Below, one piece after another: positions 29,223 to 44,200 of a stretch of 62,060 nucleotides of DNA. Under the pieces are notes generated by a model. The model searched no databases. It saw nothing but the letters and a program-made list of their open reading frames with translations, and was not told the origin of the DNA. Made by a program: the position numbers and the translations under genes. The stretch is from Acanthaster planci (lineage: Eukaryota; Echinodermata; Asteroidea; Valvatida; Acanthasteridae), in NCBI RefSeq assembly GCF_001949145.1, contig NW_019091358.1, forward strand, positions 4,083,088 to 4,145,147. The letters are read 5' to 3'. The stretch's first letter is position 1. Each line of letters opens with the position of its first letter.

Positions 29223-32200
29223 ATGGCCACAACACCACCGTCTGCTGCCTTGCGGGCGCTGAGTTTAGAACTGAGGAAAATTAACGATGAACCCGTGGAA
29301 GGTTTCAAAGTAACTCTTCCAAATGAGGCGAATCTCTTCGAGTGGGAAGTGGCGATCTTTGGACCACCGGAAACGCTCTACGAAGGGGGTTATTTTAAGG
29401 TATTTTAAACACATTTAATGCTAGGCCTAGTTCGATTTGCATGTGTTTGTGGTTGAGGAAAATTTTTCCTATTTCATGTCCACATGACAGTGGTGTCAAT
29501 GTCAGTAATGATGGTCTTTAATTTCAGGCTTAGGCCTAGTCCGAGTAGCTTGGATCGAACAAATCGCCTTTTTTAACATTTGCCATGATTTGGAAATGGG
29601 CCTGACTATGTCTAAATGTTTAAAAAGGCGATTTTAAGGATCAAAGTTACTCGGACTAGCTTAAGCCTACCGGTATATTTTACTAAAAAATCCACTAAGG
29701 CTACAATCCTGGACAAATCTTGTTGGAACAGGCCTCCCCCCTCGCCCCCTGTCAATGTTGTTTCTCATCGGGTAAGCTGGGCTTAATCTTGGTCCAATAA
29801 ATGACCGCAACATTGAATGGAGGAGAGGGGGATCTTTTCACCGCCCTTTCCACAAGGTGTTCCAACTATTTTGTCCAGGATTGTAGTCTACATGTAATTG
29901 CACTAAAACGATCATCACAGTGCATAGAAGTGCTTTCATATTAATTACTGTCAACACACCGTCAACACGCAAGGGACCGTCAGCAGACCGTCCACACAGT
30001 GTCAACACTTCCAAAACACATTAAAAATCAAAAGAAGCAGTACTCGACTGTAAAATGTTTGCCAAAAAGATATTTTGGCTAAACCTCCACAGGTTAGACT
30101 CAGGAAAATTGCCGTTTTGATTTGGCCTAATCGCCTCCTTTGAACCAGCACTCAGAAGTCAGCAGCCATGTTGCCTCTGGGACAACTGGGACCACAGCAT
30201 TATGCTAGAGGGATGTTGATATTATGTGATAAAGAAACAATGTTTTTTCCTTTAAAGTTCTTTATTTTTCATTAGATTGAATAATTGTCCCCTCTGTATT
30301 TTAACAATAACTGTGTTGAATAAAATCTATGATGTTGAAATAAATAAAATCTATGATTGATTTTTACTCTCTTTTAAAGTATTTAATTTACAGCATATCC
30401 ACACCAAATGGTACAGTCTAAGCTCCTCATAAGGAGGCAAGATGGTGGCAGACAGCTACATGTACGTTGCTAGGGATCATTTCTTTCGTGTAAAAACAAC
30501 ACTCCATTTTGTAAATTGATTTGTGACCTCCAACTTTTGGAGAGTCTCTTTCAGCCCAAGTATTATGCTTCCATGCCTCTTTTGTACAGTTTGTAGATTG
30601 AACTTGTATATTTGGGAAGTTGATGCTGAGTTGACGTTACTATAGTGTGTTGATGGTGTGTTGACGGTAATTAGTAAGACCCTAGGAGTGTGCTGGTGTG
30701 GTAGGGAGAGATGATTGGGAAGAATTCCATGTACATGTATGAACGTTACTCATTGGGGATCGTGAATTTGATGACCCCCCCCCAAGTTTTTGTCATTTTA
30801 ATCCGTGCAAAACTGGTCATTCGCCCCAGAAACTTAAGGCAGCACTGTCTGAACTGCCCTGACCATTTTTTTTGAAATTTCACGTTGTAAATTGTGAGAA
30901 AACATGACTTTCCAACTGATAAACCAGCCATGCAAATTTGACTCCACCATGTGTCATGTGTTAACACCCATAGTTTCCCCTCATAATTTCCCTCAAAATT
31001 CAAAACCCTGCCCTGTTTTCACAACATCAACCCTACAGTTATTGAGCATGATGTCATAGTCATCTCCTGAGGGGAATCCAAAAGTCAAAATGCAGGTCTC
31101 CCTTCTGTTATAGGAACAGGGTCCCCAAATTCACAGTCCCCCACTCATTTTCTCTGCACAGTAATTTTCATCCATCAGAAAGTGGTAATGTGTCCCAATT
31201 AGTCAGACGAAGTTGGGAAAATAATGAATCATTTAGGCCGACATGTCCCTGTAGGCCCACTTAAAAAACACCTGGAAGTTTTCAGACCAGTCTCAGTAAT
31301 CATTATGTCCATTGTTACAAGTAGCAGCGGCGGAACAATTTTCCAAGGAGGAGGGGCAGTTGTGAGATGATCAGGTATCAGTCATTAACCCTAATCCCCT
31401 AGGCTTGTTTTGCAAGGGAACCTCCTCAGTCCTTGAGAATCCTCCAATTTGGGTGGGGAACAAATTGGATTCTCTCTCAATCCTCCAAAACGGCCCAAAA
31501 GATTTTGGAGGACTGAGGAGGGTTAAAGGTTAAAAGGCCAATCCATTAAGCCCCACCCCATTATAAGCCCTGCAAAAAGTGGGGGGGAGGCATGTTTCCA
31601 AAGTTGAAAAAGAAAAGGGGGGGGGGTTGCATAGGCCAGGGCCTGCCCTATGGTGTCAGGTGATGTCTTGGTATAGAACTCTTTCCAGATGACCATTTCG
31701 TACTCAGTAATACTTTTCAAATATTTTCAAATCTGTTATTTATCACAGAGTTCCTTGTCTCTTTGCATAGAGTATAAACTGCATACACGTGCACGTGTTC
31801 ATACTGTATGTTAATATGTTCATTTCATGATGTTAGGACCGTAAGTTTCTTTTTGATCGCTCGGTTGTTCCTGTCTTGATTTACAGTTTTGATTACCTGA
31901 CACTGGGAGTTGAACCTGTTGAAAAAGAAAAGTACATACGTGTACATATACAGTGTGTACATGTAATACCGGTACTGTACTGTATGTACATGTACATGTA
32001 CTGTATGAACACAGCTCGTTCCCCATCTGATAGGGAAAAAAGGACAAAACAGAGCAGTGGATGCACATGTATGTGGCTGGTTCTTGGTCCATATACGTGT
32101 ACACCAGTACATGTACTTCTGCTTTTGCTTTGCTACAGGTGTTGAACTTTGCAGTAGCTGTTTTGGTGACTTAAAATCTAAATAATAAAAAATTAATAAG

Positions 32201-35200
32201 AACACTCACAATGGTTCTCAAACGTGGGCCCTCATTTCATCTCAGGGGACAGATCTTGTACTGCATGCCTTAATTAACCACTCGGCCATGCAATCGCTTG
32301 ATCACGAAGAGTGAATTTATATGTAGTTACTACATGTATATTGATCAGATTCAGTTCAGTGTTTGCATTTAAAAAAAATAAATAAATGCAACAGCAGCGA
32401 AATGTACATGTATGTACACAAAATTTGCAATTGTAATTGCAGTAGTAAACAAAATTTCAGTTGGTTAGCTAGATTCACAACTCAAAAGTTGAGGGCTTTT
32501 CTCTATCTATTGACTTGGGACTGGCAATTGTGACCCACTTCTGCACGAGCAACACGTACCGTACGTTATAGTTACACGTACACATGCATGCATGTACATG
32601 TATCATGCATGATATTATGGAAGTGGATTGATAGCACATGGTATCCTTCCAAGATGTAATCTTTGCTTAATATCAATAATTGATGCATGGTAGTAAAAAA
32701 AACCTGTCAAGGCAAAACGTGCACATGCAGTAAAAAGTGGTCTGTACTGTAATCAGTATTTCAAAGCCATAATCATTCTACTTAGTCCAACCGCCCCAAT
32801 TTTCAAGTTTCATTAAAATTATAAAAAACAAAGGTTCTGCTTTTATTTTAAGGGATTTTAGAGAGGATATGGTCTTCTACTGTATTCATATGGTACATGT
32901 ACACGTACTAGTAGCTTCTCCCATCAATTCAGGAAATCACTTGATTTTTACATGTACAATGTACATGTATGTCATCAGATGCGTGCAGTAATTAAATTCA
33001 GAATTACCCATGCTCAAAAAGAGATTTTTCGGACAAAGATCTTCCTTTTGATATCATTGCAGTTTGAAAAATCTTACTGGTGCTGTTAAATGAAGGCATC
33101 ATTCAGTTTGATCTTGGTGATATCCTGATACAGGAAGGCTTACGTTATTATTATTATTGTTATTATGACTGGTTTATTAAAAAACTGGCAAAAACCAGCC
33201 CAAGGGCTGAATTATAGCACAGTCTTACATGTACAATAATTACAAAAAGGCAACAGTGAGATACATGTAAACAATGTAAGACAACGTGTAAGCTAATGCA
33301 TCAATATGCTCATGTACTGTACTGTATTATGCTGTGATTATTCAGTAATAATGGCTACATCTGTAATTCAAACATGTGTAATAAGATCCAATAGCAGTTG
33401 AAAATTTTATACACATTTCATTTTTAAAAGATTTTTGTTCAGCCGAGCCATGAACAAACAATTTTTTTTGCCTACTGTTCAGTGCCCAATTTCATGGTGC
33501 TGCTTATCGCAAGTGAAAAATCGGTGCTTACCGTAGCAGACAATTCTGTGCTCACGGTGAACGTACATGCATTTCGCGGGTTAGCGAGGAATTGTGGTTT
33601 GTGTATATGCGTACATCCCTCAACTAAGGATTCTGTGCTTAATGGGTTAGAGCAGAATTTTTCTGCTACATGTCGTGCGGTTAGCGCAGAATGCAGACTG
33701 GAAGTGCAGAATTCTGCGGTAAGCAGCTCCGTGAAATTGGGCTCAGTTTTTTTGAACGACCCTCTTGTAGGGACCACTAAAAAATCCATGCAGTAGGGTT
33801 AGGTTATATAATGTCGGCGAATACTGTTTTACAGTGTATACATACCGGTATGTACACAGTACACGAATGTCTACAGATGTTAGAGCTAGTCATGCATGGT
33901 AACAGAAAGTCGTTTATTGCCCCCAGCACTGATGTTGTATACATGTCCATGTGCCTCCTCTTGATATTGATCTATGTTTCTTTTTACTTTATTAAGCCCC
34001 CACCCCCTCCCCAGTGTTTCTACTGATTCTGTATGCAGCTACGGTACAGCTACATGTAAATAAGATAACAGCAAAGGTTGAGTGGCTTTTGTTTCAAGTA
34101 AAATGAAGTCCAGGTACATGTCCAGGTACATGTACGTGTATTTGTGCACATTAAATACATGTAAGTCAGCTGAACACAATTTTTTCTCTCTCTTTTTGTT
34201 CTAATCTCACATTTCCCCCAAATTGAAGGGTCACTCACTGGTAACTTTTTCTTGGCCTTTAGTAGGCTACTCGTACATGTACTTATCAAATGTACATGTA
34301 CAGTACATGTAAATGTACATGTACCAGTAGCACACATGCAGATTTGAGATATTTGGCCCAATGATTTTTATCTTGCTCTTGTGTCCAGTGAACTGGAGCC
34401 GTTCAACTTCACTAATCAGAACCCAGAAAAATGGAATATTGTGGTGTACCGTACATACACATATTTAGCACTCAGTGCGATGTTCTGGATGTGCGGAGAA
34501 GTTGATAGATTTTGAAACAGTCCAGTTTCAATTTCTGCTCTCTTCAGCTTGCCAGTGGCATCCATGTTCACATTTTCCTGTACCGTCTTATTACATTTGC
34601 CCAATGCTGGCACAACTTCGGTTCATGCACTAAAACCGGTATATGTGCATGTACATATAGTTACCTTTGAAGAAATTTTCACAGTGATAGAACTCATAAT
34701 TTGTTGTTTGGGTAATACAGCATGAGAACACAACTGCACCAAAACAGTGAAACTTTTTGAGTAAGCTACAAAATTAACTGGTGCTAGTAAATCCAATATT
34801 TTACGTACACCTGTAAGAGTACAATATAGGAATGACAGCAACAGCTTGTTTAATACAGACTCAAGGTTTTGCTGGGCATCTGAAGAAAATATTTTTGAAG
34901 AAAATACCGTAAAGAGAAATCCAAACAATTCTTCCCAAATGATCAATAGTGTAGATGGTGAAGCCCTTGTGAAGGTAGTTTTGTGTACAGAACTCTGCTG
35001 ACCGCATTCATATTACAAGTACATGTACCGGTACAAGCATGGAGGAAGGAAGACACCTACCGTAGCCCAGGTTGGACACCATTCTTCCTTTTCGTTACGT
35101 CGTACGGTCAGGGAGTCCACCTGGGCTAGAAAACACCATGATACAAGACACCTTGCATACATGTACTGGTTTAGAATTCACAGATAAAATGCATACACCC

Positions 35201-38200
35201 GTACAGGGTACCCGGTACGTGTACCGATACCTTGGTCCAAAATGCACATTGTACATGTACGTGTATATGTACAATGTATATACAGGTACATGTACACTCA
35301 ATACATTATGGGGTCCAAACTGTGACACCAGTGTGAGCATTGGTTTTACATTTACATGTACCATTGAGGAATAGGTTTTACCAAAGAGAAAGGACACACA
35401 GGGCTCATACCGTACTGGTACATGTACTGTACATGTACATACTGTACATGTACCGGTATGTACATGTACATAATATGTATATGTATACTAGTCCAGTACA
35501 CACTGCATGTGCATGTATACATGTACATACATGTATGTACATGTACAATGTACAGTATGTACTTTACATTGTACATGTACAGTGTACATGTACATGTATG
35601 TACTTGTATGTACATGTACTGAACAGTCTGTTCAGTTTGACTACAATTTAGCGGTACATGCACAGTCATGTCTGGACAAATCACGTATGGCTGACAGTGC
35701 TATTTCATGTGATGATTTGATGTTGAGCAAGAACATTGTGTGGTGCAAACTCAAGGAGCAATATGGTGCATGTACATGTACATGTACAGTGCAGCACGTT
35801 CTTTCACTTCTTTACCTGACAGTGCAATTCTTGCACTCTTTTAGATGCTGGGTCAAATACGCGTATCATGAATTGTACCAGTAAATCAAGCATGGTGAAA
35901 CAACTCCATTAATAAAACAACAGTCAAGTGTTGTACATGTTGGATCAGGAAAGAGTAGGTACTGTAGTGAGTGGTGGATGGCAGCACTGTTTCCTTCTCT
36001 CCTTGTCTCCTCCCTGCATGCAAGTACATGTACAGTACATTATACATAGTGTGTATTTGATCTGTGTGGGTGTGTGTGTGGGGGGGGATTGTTAGATTCA
36101 TTCATGCAGCAACTTTTAGTTGGCTGGTAAATCAGCCTGGCAATCAGATTGAGAAAGGAAGGAAGAGAACATACATGTACATGTTGACTCACGACTGAAC
36201 GTTTGTCGTTTGTTTTTACTTCTGAATTTGCAATCTTAGCAGTTAAAATGCAAAGAAAGGTCCACTGGTACAACTTAAGGCACATGTACATGTACATGCA
36301 CATTAGAACACTGTACATCATTGGCGTATACATTCTGTACATACATTTAAAATTCTAAATACTGCTGAATCATCTCCAGAACCAGATCATATTTCAGTGG
36401 ATTGAGGTGGGGAAAATAATCAATGCATGCTTTCAGAATGGAAGAGTCAGATTATGTGGATATCATATTGCACGTCTTAGGAAAGAGCTTATGGCACACA
36501 TTTACATTTCCCCCTCCCACCTGTACTCCCAAAACACCCTGCTCAGTTTGTGTGATGAGAAATTTTAAAGTTAATTTTGGTTTTAAAATTTTGGTTTATA
36601 AGCATGGGTACGTACATGTACATGTACAATGTACATGTACCGGTATATAATACCGTACATGTATTTTGGAGAGCTGGCAACATACATGTACATGTTTTTA
36701 ATAGAGCCTGAAAGTAAAAGGTCATGCGGCAAGTCTCCCGAATCTTTGTGTAGCCCACGTATGGAATTTTAGTTTTACAGTACGGTACATTGGGTCGCCC
36801 TATCACATTCTCTATTTTTTCCTCATTGGAACAACATTTGTACCCTAAGAAGCACACACAATGTTATCTTTGTGCTCTTCGTGTAACCTTTTGGAAAAAT
36901 TATCTCAAGATGCATAAAAAGATTAATACATGTGTATTGTGTACAATCTTTTACTGGGACATCCAGCATTATTGTACAAGTCTGGGTGTAGCAGTGTCTT
37001 TGTGTGCACATGTTTGCGTATCTTCATTTGCATACGGGTGCACTGAGTTGTTTGAGTTCGTATTTCAGATTTTCAAAAATGAAAGGTCAGTTTTTGGTAT
37101 GATGCTCTGTCGGGTTGGGTTTGTTTAGGGGTCTCTGTGCCCCATTGTACTGCTACAATGTAACTGTGAAAGCTTGATCATTAGTCAAATCTGAAACTGT
37201 ATAAAGGGAATTTCACGTTAGTGCTGTCTGCGCATATCTGCATCGAAACCGAGGCTCTCTGTGTTGAACTTCATCGCGCGTGCCCGCGGAGTCGACACAG
37301 TACATGCAGTATCCAGTTCATAAGTGTGACACCACTTCAGTTCCAACCACGCCCACTCCCAGTGCAGATACACGACCATAGCAGGTACGTTAGTTCGCGG
37401 TAAATTGCCCTATTTTTTCTTTTGATTTTACATGTCGAGTCATCCTGAAAGACTTTTCCACCTAAATTTGCAGCCTGAAAAGTCTTAATTTAACATACCT
37501 TTATGAATTTTGTGACTTGACTCGTTGCTTTCAATCGTCTGAACGTATTAAGACAGAATTGAAGCTGACACATACAGCCTCATTTTCGAACCCAGAAATG
37601 TGCAGATCGATGCTAAAAGCATCGAATTGGGATTCCTCTATGGAAAGACTTGAGCTTTTCTGCCTGATTAAAGAAACCTGGAATTATTTTCAACGTGTTT
37701 TGGGACACGACAAAATTTTTGAAATATTTATTGCCAACTGAAGCATGAAAATTTGTGCTATTTTCAGGAAGGGTGTTCCAGAATTTTGAAGAACGTTTTG
37801 GGCGATAAAATGAAGAAAAATGTAACTGGATGCCTACTATTTTCAGCTTAGAATGGAGCATGAGCAGGCCTTTCAATGGGATCCGATGAGTTCTTGGCAC
37901 AGTGCCATTAGAATTGGGTCAAGATTTCAGAATCAAAGGCAACGTGAATGTCTGGGGCAGTCAACTTCATCTACCGGTGTCGATGAACTACAAGAAGCTT
38001 GGAACGGCACAGCCTGAATCACACCAGCCGGCTGCTACTGTATGTCAGCCACTGGCTTGAGGACAAGGGGGGGACAATACCAGCCAAGGAGAGAGTGCTT
38101 TAGTAGTGCAGGACTTTTTGTGGGGATGATGATGCAATTGAGATGGCTCATTTACGCTTGGAACCGACTGTCCAGCCGCGCTTGAATCACAAGTGTTTGA

Positions 38201-41200
38201 TGCGGGGTCCCGGGAGGGGGGGACCACTCTACATTGCATCATTCATTAGTCATACTGGCCATTATGCATGAATGGTTTACTTGAGGTTTGCTGCAAAATA
38301 TATTTTTTTTAACGAAATTGTGATGCATGCACATGTATGTGTACATGTATGTACTTTCACTGCAGCATTATACACTTCCTCACACTAAAGTGAGAAAGCT
38401 ATGCATTCCTCTGTGATTTTTGTCATAAATACCTTATTAATATTTCATTGCTGTTTATATGTAGGTGTTGGGTACATGTAGCTGACCATGATCTGACTAA
38501 GCTTTGCCGCCGAGATACATGTACAGTTGATTACTTGGCGGCTGACAAATAAAAGTAATACTCGTACATGTATGCTACCGGTAGTTTACTCTTGTCACAT
38601 ACCGGTATACCGGTACCTGATGTGTACATGTACAATCTCTATTTGACTGAAATTGAATGGCTATACCCTAAAAGAGCTAGGAGTTTTTTTTTTTACATCT
38701 TAAGAGCTCGGCTGTCTTGCATTTGATATGCTTTGTTTTTGTTGTTAGTCATTTGCACACTTTGAGCTCACTTGTCTTGGAAAACTGGATGTTTACAAAT
38801 CAGCGTGAAAATAACTAGACATTTTTGGAAAACTACTTTTCGAAACGGCACAGGAAAAACTTAGCTGTGATGATCTTAGAAAAAGTATGGGGGGGGCAGC
38901 TTCATATTCGTTTAGGGTTAATGAGGAATTACAATAATGAGCCAGTTCAGTATTCCAAGAGCCCATGCCCAGTACAAGGTTATCCATGAACAGCTGCATG
39001 TGCGTGCAATAGTCTGTCCTACATGTACATGTATAAGCCCAGTCATATGCTGATTCAAGCAGGTGCTTTGTCCCTTGAAGACCTTGGATTTTTGAAATAC
39101 ATGTACCAAAGTGGAGAGTTACAGTGAAGGTGAGGTTTAGCCACTTGTGTTGTCAGATGCCCAACCTTTCAAAATTTGGAAATCATGGTTGAATCTACAC
39201 TACGTGTGTTGAAGTTACATCGTTTACGGAGATGTACATGTACTTGCCGAGTACCTACATGTAGGGTTGCCATAGCAACTCCAGAGGCATTTGTGCACTT
39301 TTGAAACTTTGTGCGAAGTAAAAGATGTGTTTCTCTGCTTCTTTGTTGCATTGTCGGTCTCAATCTTGTCTTGTTACTCCATACAGTGAACAGCCATTGG
39401 GTCTCATGGTTAATCAATACCTGTTCATTGTCATGTATGTACGTGTACGTGCATAGGAACAGCTGATGCAGTGACCTCTGAACCCAGTGTTTTCGTTTTC
39501 ATGTGTGTTACTAGGAAAACAAGTCGTACCATTTTTGTTTAGATACATGTAAACGTTTGATAATGAGTAGCCTTTATCACCCAAATTAAATTTCAGGCAT
39601 CAAATTGCTGAGTGAATTTTGAGGAATTGTGCTGTGTGTCAATGTACATGTACATTGTACACAGACTTACACGGGCTGTTGCACATGTTCATATATACCG
39701 TTAGCGGTATAAATGTACATTGTACCGTATACGTACGTAAGCCTACTGTACATGTACATGTAATGAATTTAATTATTCCATTGGTTGCAGTAACCACAAA
39801 TCATCTGGTAATGTATTCATGTTCATGCACATTTACAGAGGAGGGGTGGGGCATGGTACATGTACTGTACTTCTATACTACCCTAGGTAGCGAACTGCAG
39901 AACCGTACATGTACATGTACCGTTCGGTACCAGTACATGTACTCAATACAATAGGTACTGAAGTACAACAGCATGCACTTTTCTTTAACACATAAATTGT
40001 GTTACCTGAATTGAAGATTTGCTCTTAATTCAACTCAAAAAACATCAAGGGTGCAAGGGTACTGTATTTTGGAAATAAGAGAGGATTATGTACCTGAAGA
40101 GCCAATGATTTTCCGTTTCAAAAACTTTTTTTTCCATTTTGCCAAATTCGGAATTCCACCTCAGAAATTAAATTCCGTTTCATACCTTAGTTACTAGTAG
40201 CATGAAAAAGGAGAGCAAGTTTTAAACTACATGTATACATAACCATACTCCTCTCCCAAAAGGTTTTGACACTTACGAGTGACATGTATGTGTCCAACTA
40301 TGTGCTAGAGTCTTGCTGGAACTATGCATTCTGGTCTGGAAAGTCGAGTCTGTTCTATGACATCACATTTTTGCCAAGATTTGTCTGCTGCCCTCATAGA
40401 CCGATTTTGATAATTTTTTGGGAAGAGCCCAGGCGGAGACTGAAAAAAGCATGCAGAAAAATGCCAATTTTTTTCTGATTTAGTGACACACTGGTAGAAG
40501 AGGGGCTAATCTACATGTACATGTACTTCATTGTATATAAAACAGTTGAAAACTACCGGTATCATATACATGTACATGTAATGTCAATTTAACCCTACAT
40601 GTACATGGTCCATCCCCTTTAAATTTGTACATGTACATAGGACAGTGAAGTCATACAGTACTGGAAGGTTTTGCATGCAACTGTCATTGATCACAATACA
40701 TGTACATTAATGTTGGACATCATTCCGCCGTTTTATTTGGCAGTGGTGCGACAAAATTCAGAAAGTTAACATTAAATCCGAGCCTTAAAATGCATGTTTG
40801 TGACTGAAAACTTGCTCTTCATCGAACACTTCCGAGGACCCATTCAGCTGTGGTACCTGTACACCAAGCTTACTATTCGTAGGTTTCATTTAATTAAAGA
40901 AATATGTAATTAGTCTTCCATTTTGCTGCAGTGGTTTGATCATTTTGCCATGCCATACTAGCCTTGTCTCAAGGCGTCTATGTGGATTCACAGACTGAAT
41001 TCCTCACGTGCGCAATAAGCGTATGAGTACATTGTATGCACCTCGATTTCATTGCTAGTATGGTGCAGGAGTGAACAGCCAATGTGTACTGTACTGCGCC
41101 TCTGCGCTGTGGTGGCCGCCGCTGCAAGCATTTTAAAAGGGTTGGGTAGGCATTTATTTATAGTACTTTGCAGAAAGTTTTCTTTACTTCTTAAGCCATT

Positions 41201-44200
41201 CTTAGTGGGGAATTTTGCAAGTTCCATTTCAAGCCTAGCAGTGGATTCCTTTTCCAAGTGTTAATTCTGCGAATTCCGTCCATTTTCCCCGATCTTGGGA
41301 AATCATGGGCTCTAATAATGTGTAGAAAAAGATCAGGAAAATTGTACATATACCGGTATGTGGCCCTTTTCCTCTGGTTAAGGTATACCGGTACATGTAC
41401 ACGTAGGCCAACACTTTGTCTTTCACTCTTTGTGAGAGCAGGAGTGTTAACGCTCACATCATCCAATAGCTACATGTACATGTACTGTACTGTTGTCCTG
41501 TTTGGAATACATGTAGTTTGCAGAAACTTGTTTTAGCTTTGTTGACTTTGTGACTCACTGGGTTTGTTGACGTGAGTCAACAAGGAAATGGGCGATTCAT
41601 TTGCCTTTTTTCCCTTTGTGTGTTGTTGGGTCCATGCTTTCAGTGATATACTGGTGTACATGTACTTGTACGTGTACATACACATGCACACACTTAGGCT
41701 ACCCGGGAGTAGGAAAAAACTTGTTTTCAATTTCATGTAGGCCTACATGTACATGTACATGTTTAGAACCATTCACAAATAGTAGCTACATGTATGTACA
41801 TGTACTTTTATATGGGGTTGTAATCACACTGTATGTGTGAATGTTGGTGGTGCAGAAATATCAAAGCAAAAACTATTTAGCCAAGAATTTGTGTTTACAT
41901 ATTTTCATGACTGAAGTCATTTTGACTGAGTTGTAATAAACACACAAATGTATTCAAGGAAAAAAAATAGTACCGGTATTCAGCACTGCATTTGGACATT
42001 GTGTGGGTGAATTGACTTTGCGAACATGTTCTTTTTGCTGAGGATAGTGTCACATGTAAAACAAAGCCTGTCTTTTAATTTATTAACAGCAAAGTACTAA
42101 GAAACTGTGTGCATCTGCATAGACTTTTTTGCTGATACCCCCGGTACATGCACATGAATTATAAGTTTTAAAACTTTTGCATCCCAAAAGAAAAAATAAA
42201 TTCCATTTTTTGGTCTCTCGATCGTATTGTTAGTTGAAGTACAGGTACCAGGTACTGTACATGTACCTGTTCCAGTCATGGAGCTAGTGCAATGTCTATT
42301 TTGGAATTTGTCAGTTCACAAGTATCAAATCAATCCATTCTCAGTATGTGGTTTACTGGTTTATACAGAGTTGCATGCCCTTATAAGGCCAGACAGCTTG
42401 CCAAGGCCTCACTAGATTATAAGCAAATTAAGACCTGACTTGGATCCATGTTGTTTTGAACTGATAGTAAACCACAAACCATGGATGTGCCTGAAAGCAT
42501 CTAATAATCAGTTAACAAAATTTGCTGGACCTTGGTAGAAGTGTGCCTACTGTACATGTAACATACCAGTACATGTACATGTATAAGACAATTGTGTTTT
42601 TCCCAAATTCCCATCGGGAGTATTATTGACATACACTGTACATGTACATGCATGCAGTACAGTGTGCGTACATGTACATGTACATGTACTGATACATGTG
42701 CATGTGTACATGTACATAGAGTATGGTATGCCCAGTTACCTTTACTAGGGCTTACATGTACATGATGTGTGCACATATACATGTACATGTGGGTACATGT
42801 ACATTGTACATTGTGCACATCTACATGTATGTACTGTAATTTTCGGAATATAAGGCGCGGCTTATACGTTGATTTTGCCCGTGAAAATGGTCGGAGCGGC
42901 TTGTAATCCGGGCAGCTTTTATGCTGAGCTTTGCAGAATAAACTTGAGATTCATGTGTAGAAACACTAATCTGTTTTTGACAAAGTTTGCATCCTTTGGG
43001 AATGAAAAATCGCTCGTTCCCTGGAAACATTGTAGGCCTAGATCAAAACAGAAAGGTGGAACCGGCCTGAAAGAATCGGGGCTCAACCTTCATGACCTTA
43101 CCGTGAAAGATGCGGTAGTCATGTTCAATACCACGCACAGCCGGCGGTCAGGCAGCTGAAAGCTCTTTTCATTGGTGACCGTGCAAAGCCATAGATCTGA
43201 CCAAAGATCGTATAGGGCCAAGATCGAATAGCCTTCTGCGCTATACGATCTTTGGATTTGACACTAGTAGTACATGTAGCAGGCAACCAACTACCAGTCA
43301 CACAACCGGAACCGTGGACCGTAAGTATCTGTCAAACACCACGCAAATCGCTGTGGTGCGTCAGATCGTTCTTCCTGTCGTCTGTTGTGTTTATTGCTTG
43401 TGAAACTTTCACGTCTGCCACATCTATAAGAATTTTGTCCTTCTTTATGCAACCATTTTTGTGATTTTTTAGTACCTTATAACGTTCTCCTGGTAATCCA
43501 CTTGCTGGGAGAAACATTTTTTCTGCATTTACCCAGTCGTGGGAATTTTTATCATTCCGCCGCCCTCGCCTCTAGAGTGTGCGCGGGAGAGATGGGCGGA
43601 CAAAAGATTTATCTGGGTTAGCGTACAGGTCACAAATGCCTTGTTGATTAATAATAAACAATGGAGCATCTGGCGATATTTTTACTTTGACGTACAGGCA
43701 CAAGAGTCACAACGTTATTTCAGCCTTTTTTTGAAGTTACAAAGGGCCTTTTTGGAGAAGTGCGGTCGAATAAGCCTCGCCGAACTCGCAATGCTCCCTT
43801 CACACATGAACTATCCTTACGTGCGGAAGGGCCGATGTTGTCGAGCTGTTGCGTTAGTCTTTCATGTTGCAACGATCTACCGACGTACGTGATGTTGTGC
43901 CTTATACATGGTGCATAGTGTGCCTTATACGCTAAGCTTTGAATCTTAATCTGAAGATTTTTGAGTCCTGCGCCTTATAATCCGGGCGCCTTATTTTCCG
44001 AAAATTACAGTACATGTATATGTACAAAATGTAGTGTGCTCATGCATGCATAGTCGTAGAACGTCACTTGTGTATTGTACGCAAATTTACAAGTATGTAC
44101 AAGTACATAGAGTACATCATATATATCATGTACAGTACATGTATTATACTGGTACATGTATGGCCTTTTTTTTTTTCACATACATGTACCAAACCGCCAT

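Noticed and set aside
33472-33796. Pair of about 105-codon frames on opposite strands
   Set aside because: Both lie over the inverted-repeat MITE at 33483-33746 and mirror its symmetry.
35340-35884. Overlapping Cys/Thr/His-rich open frames on both strands
   Set aside because: They are translations of TACATGTA/TGTACATG repeats; mirrored frames on both strands are expected from palindromes.
38045-38242. 65-codon minus-strand frame with a protein-like composition
   Set aside because: No start context, splice support or family recognised; probably repeat-derived.
43252-43892. Possible transposase of the pogo-like element
   Set aside because: Frames of 70 and 117 codons show no DDE or helix-turn-helix pattern that I recognise.
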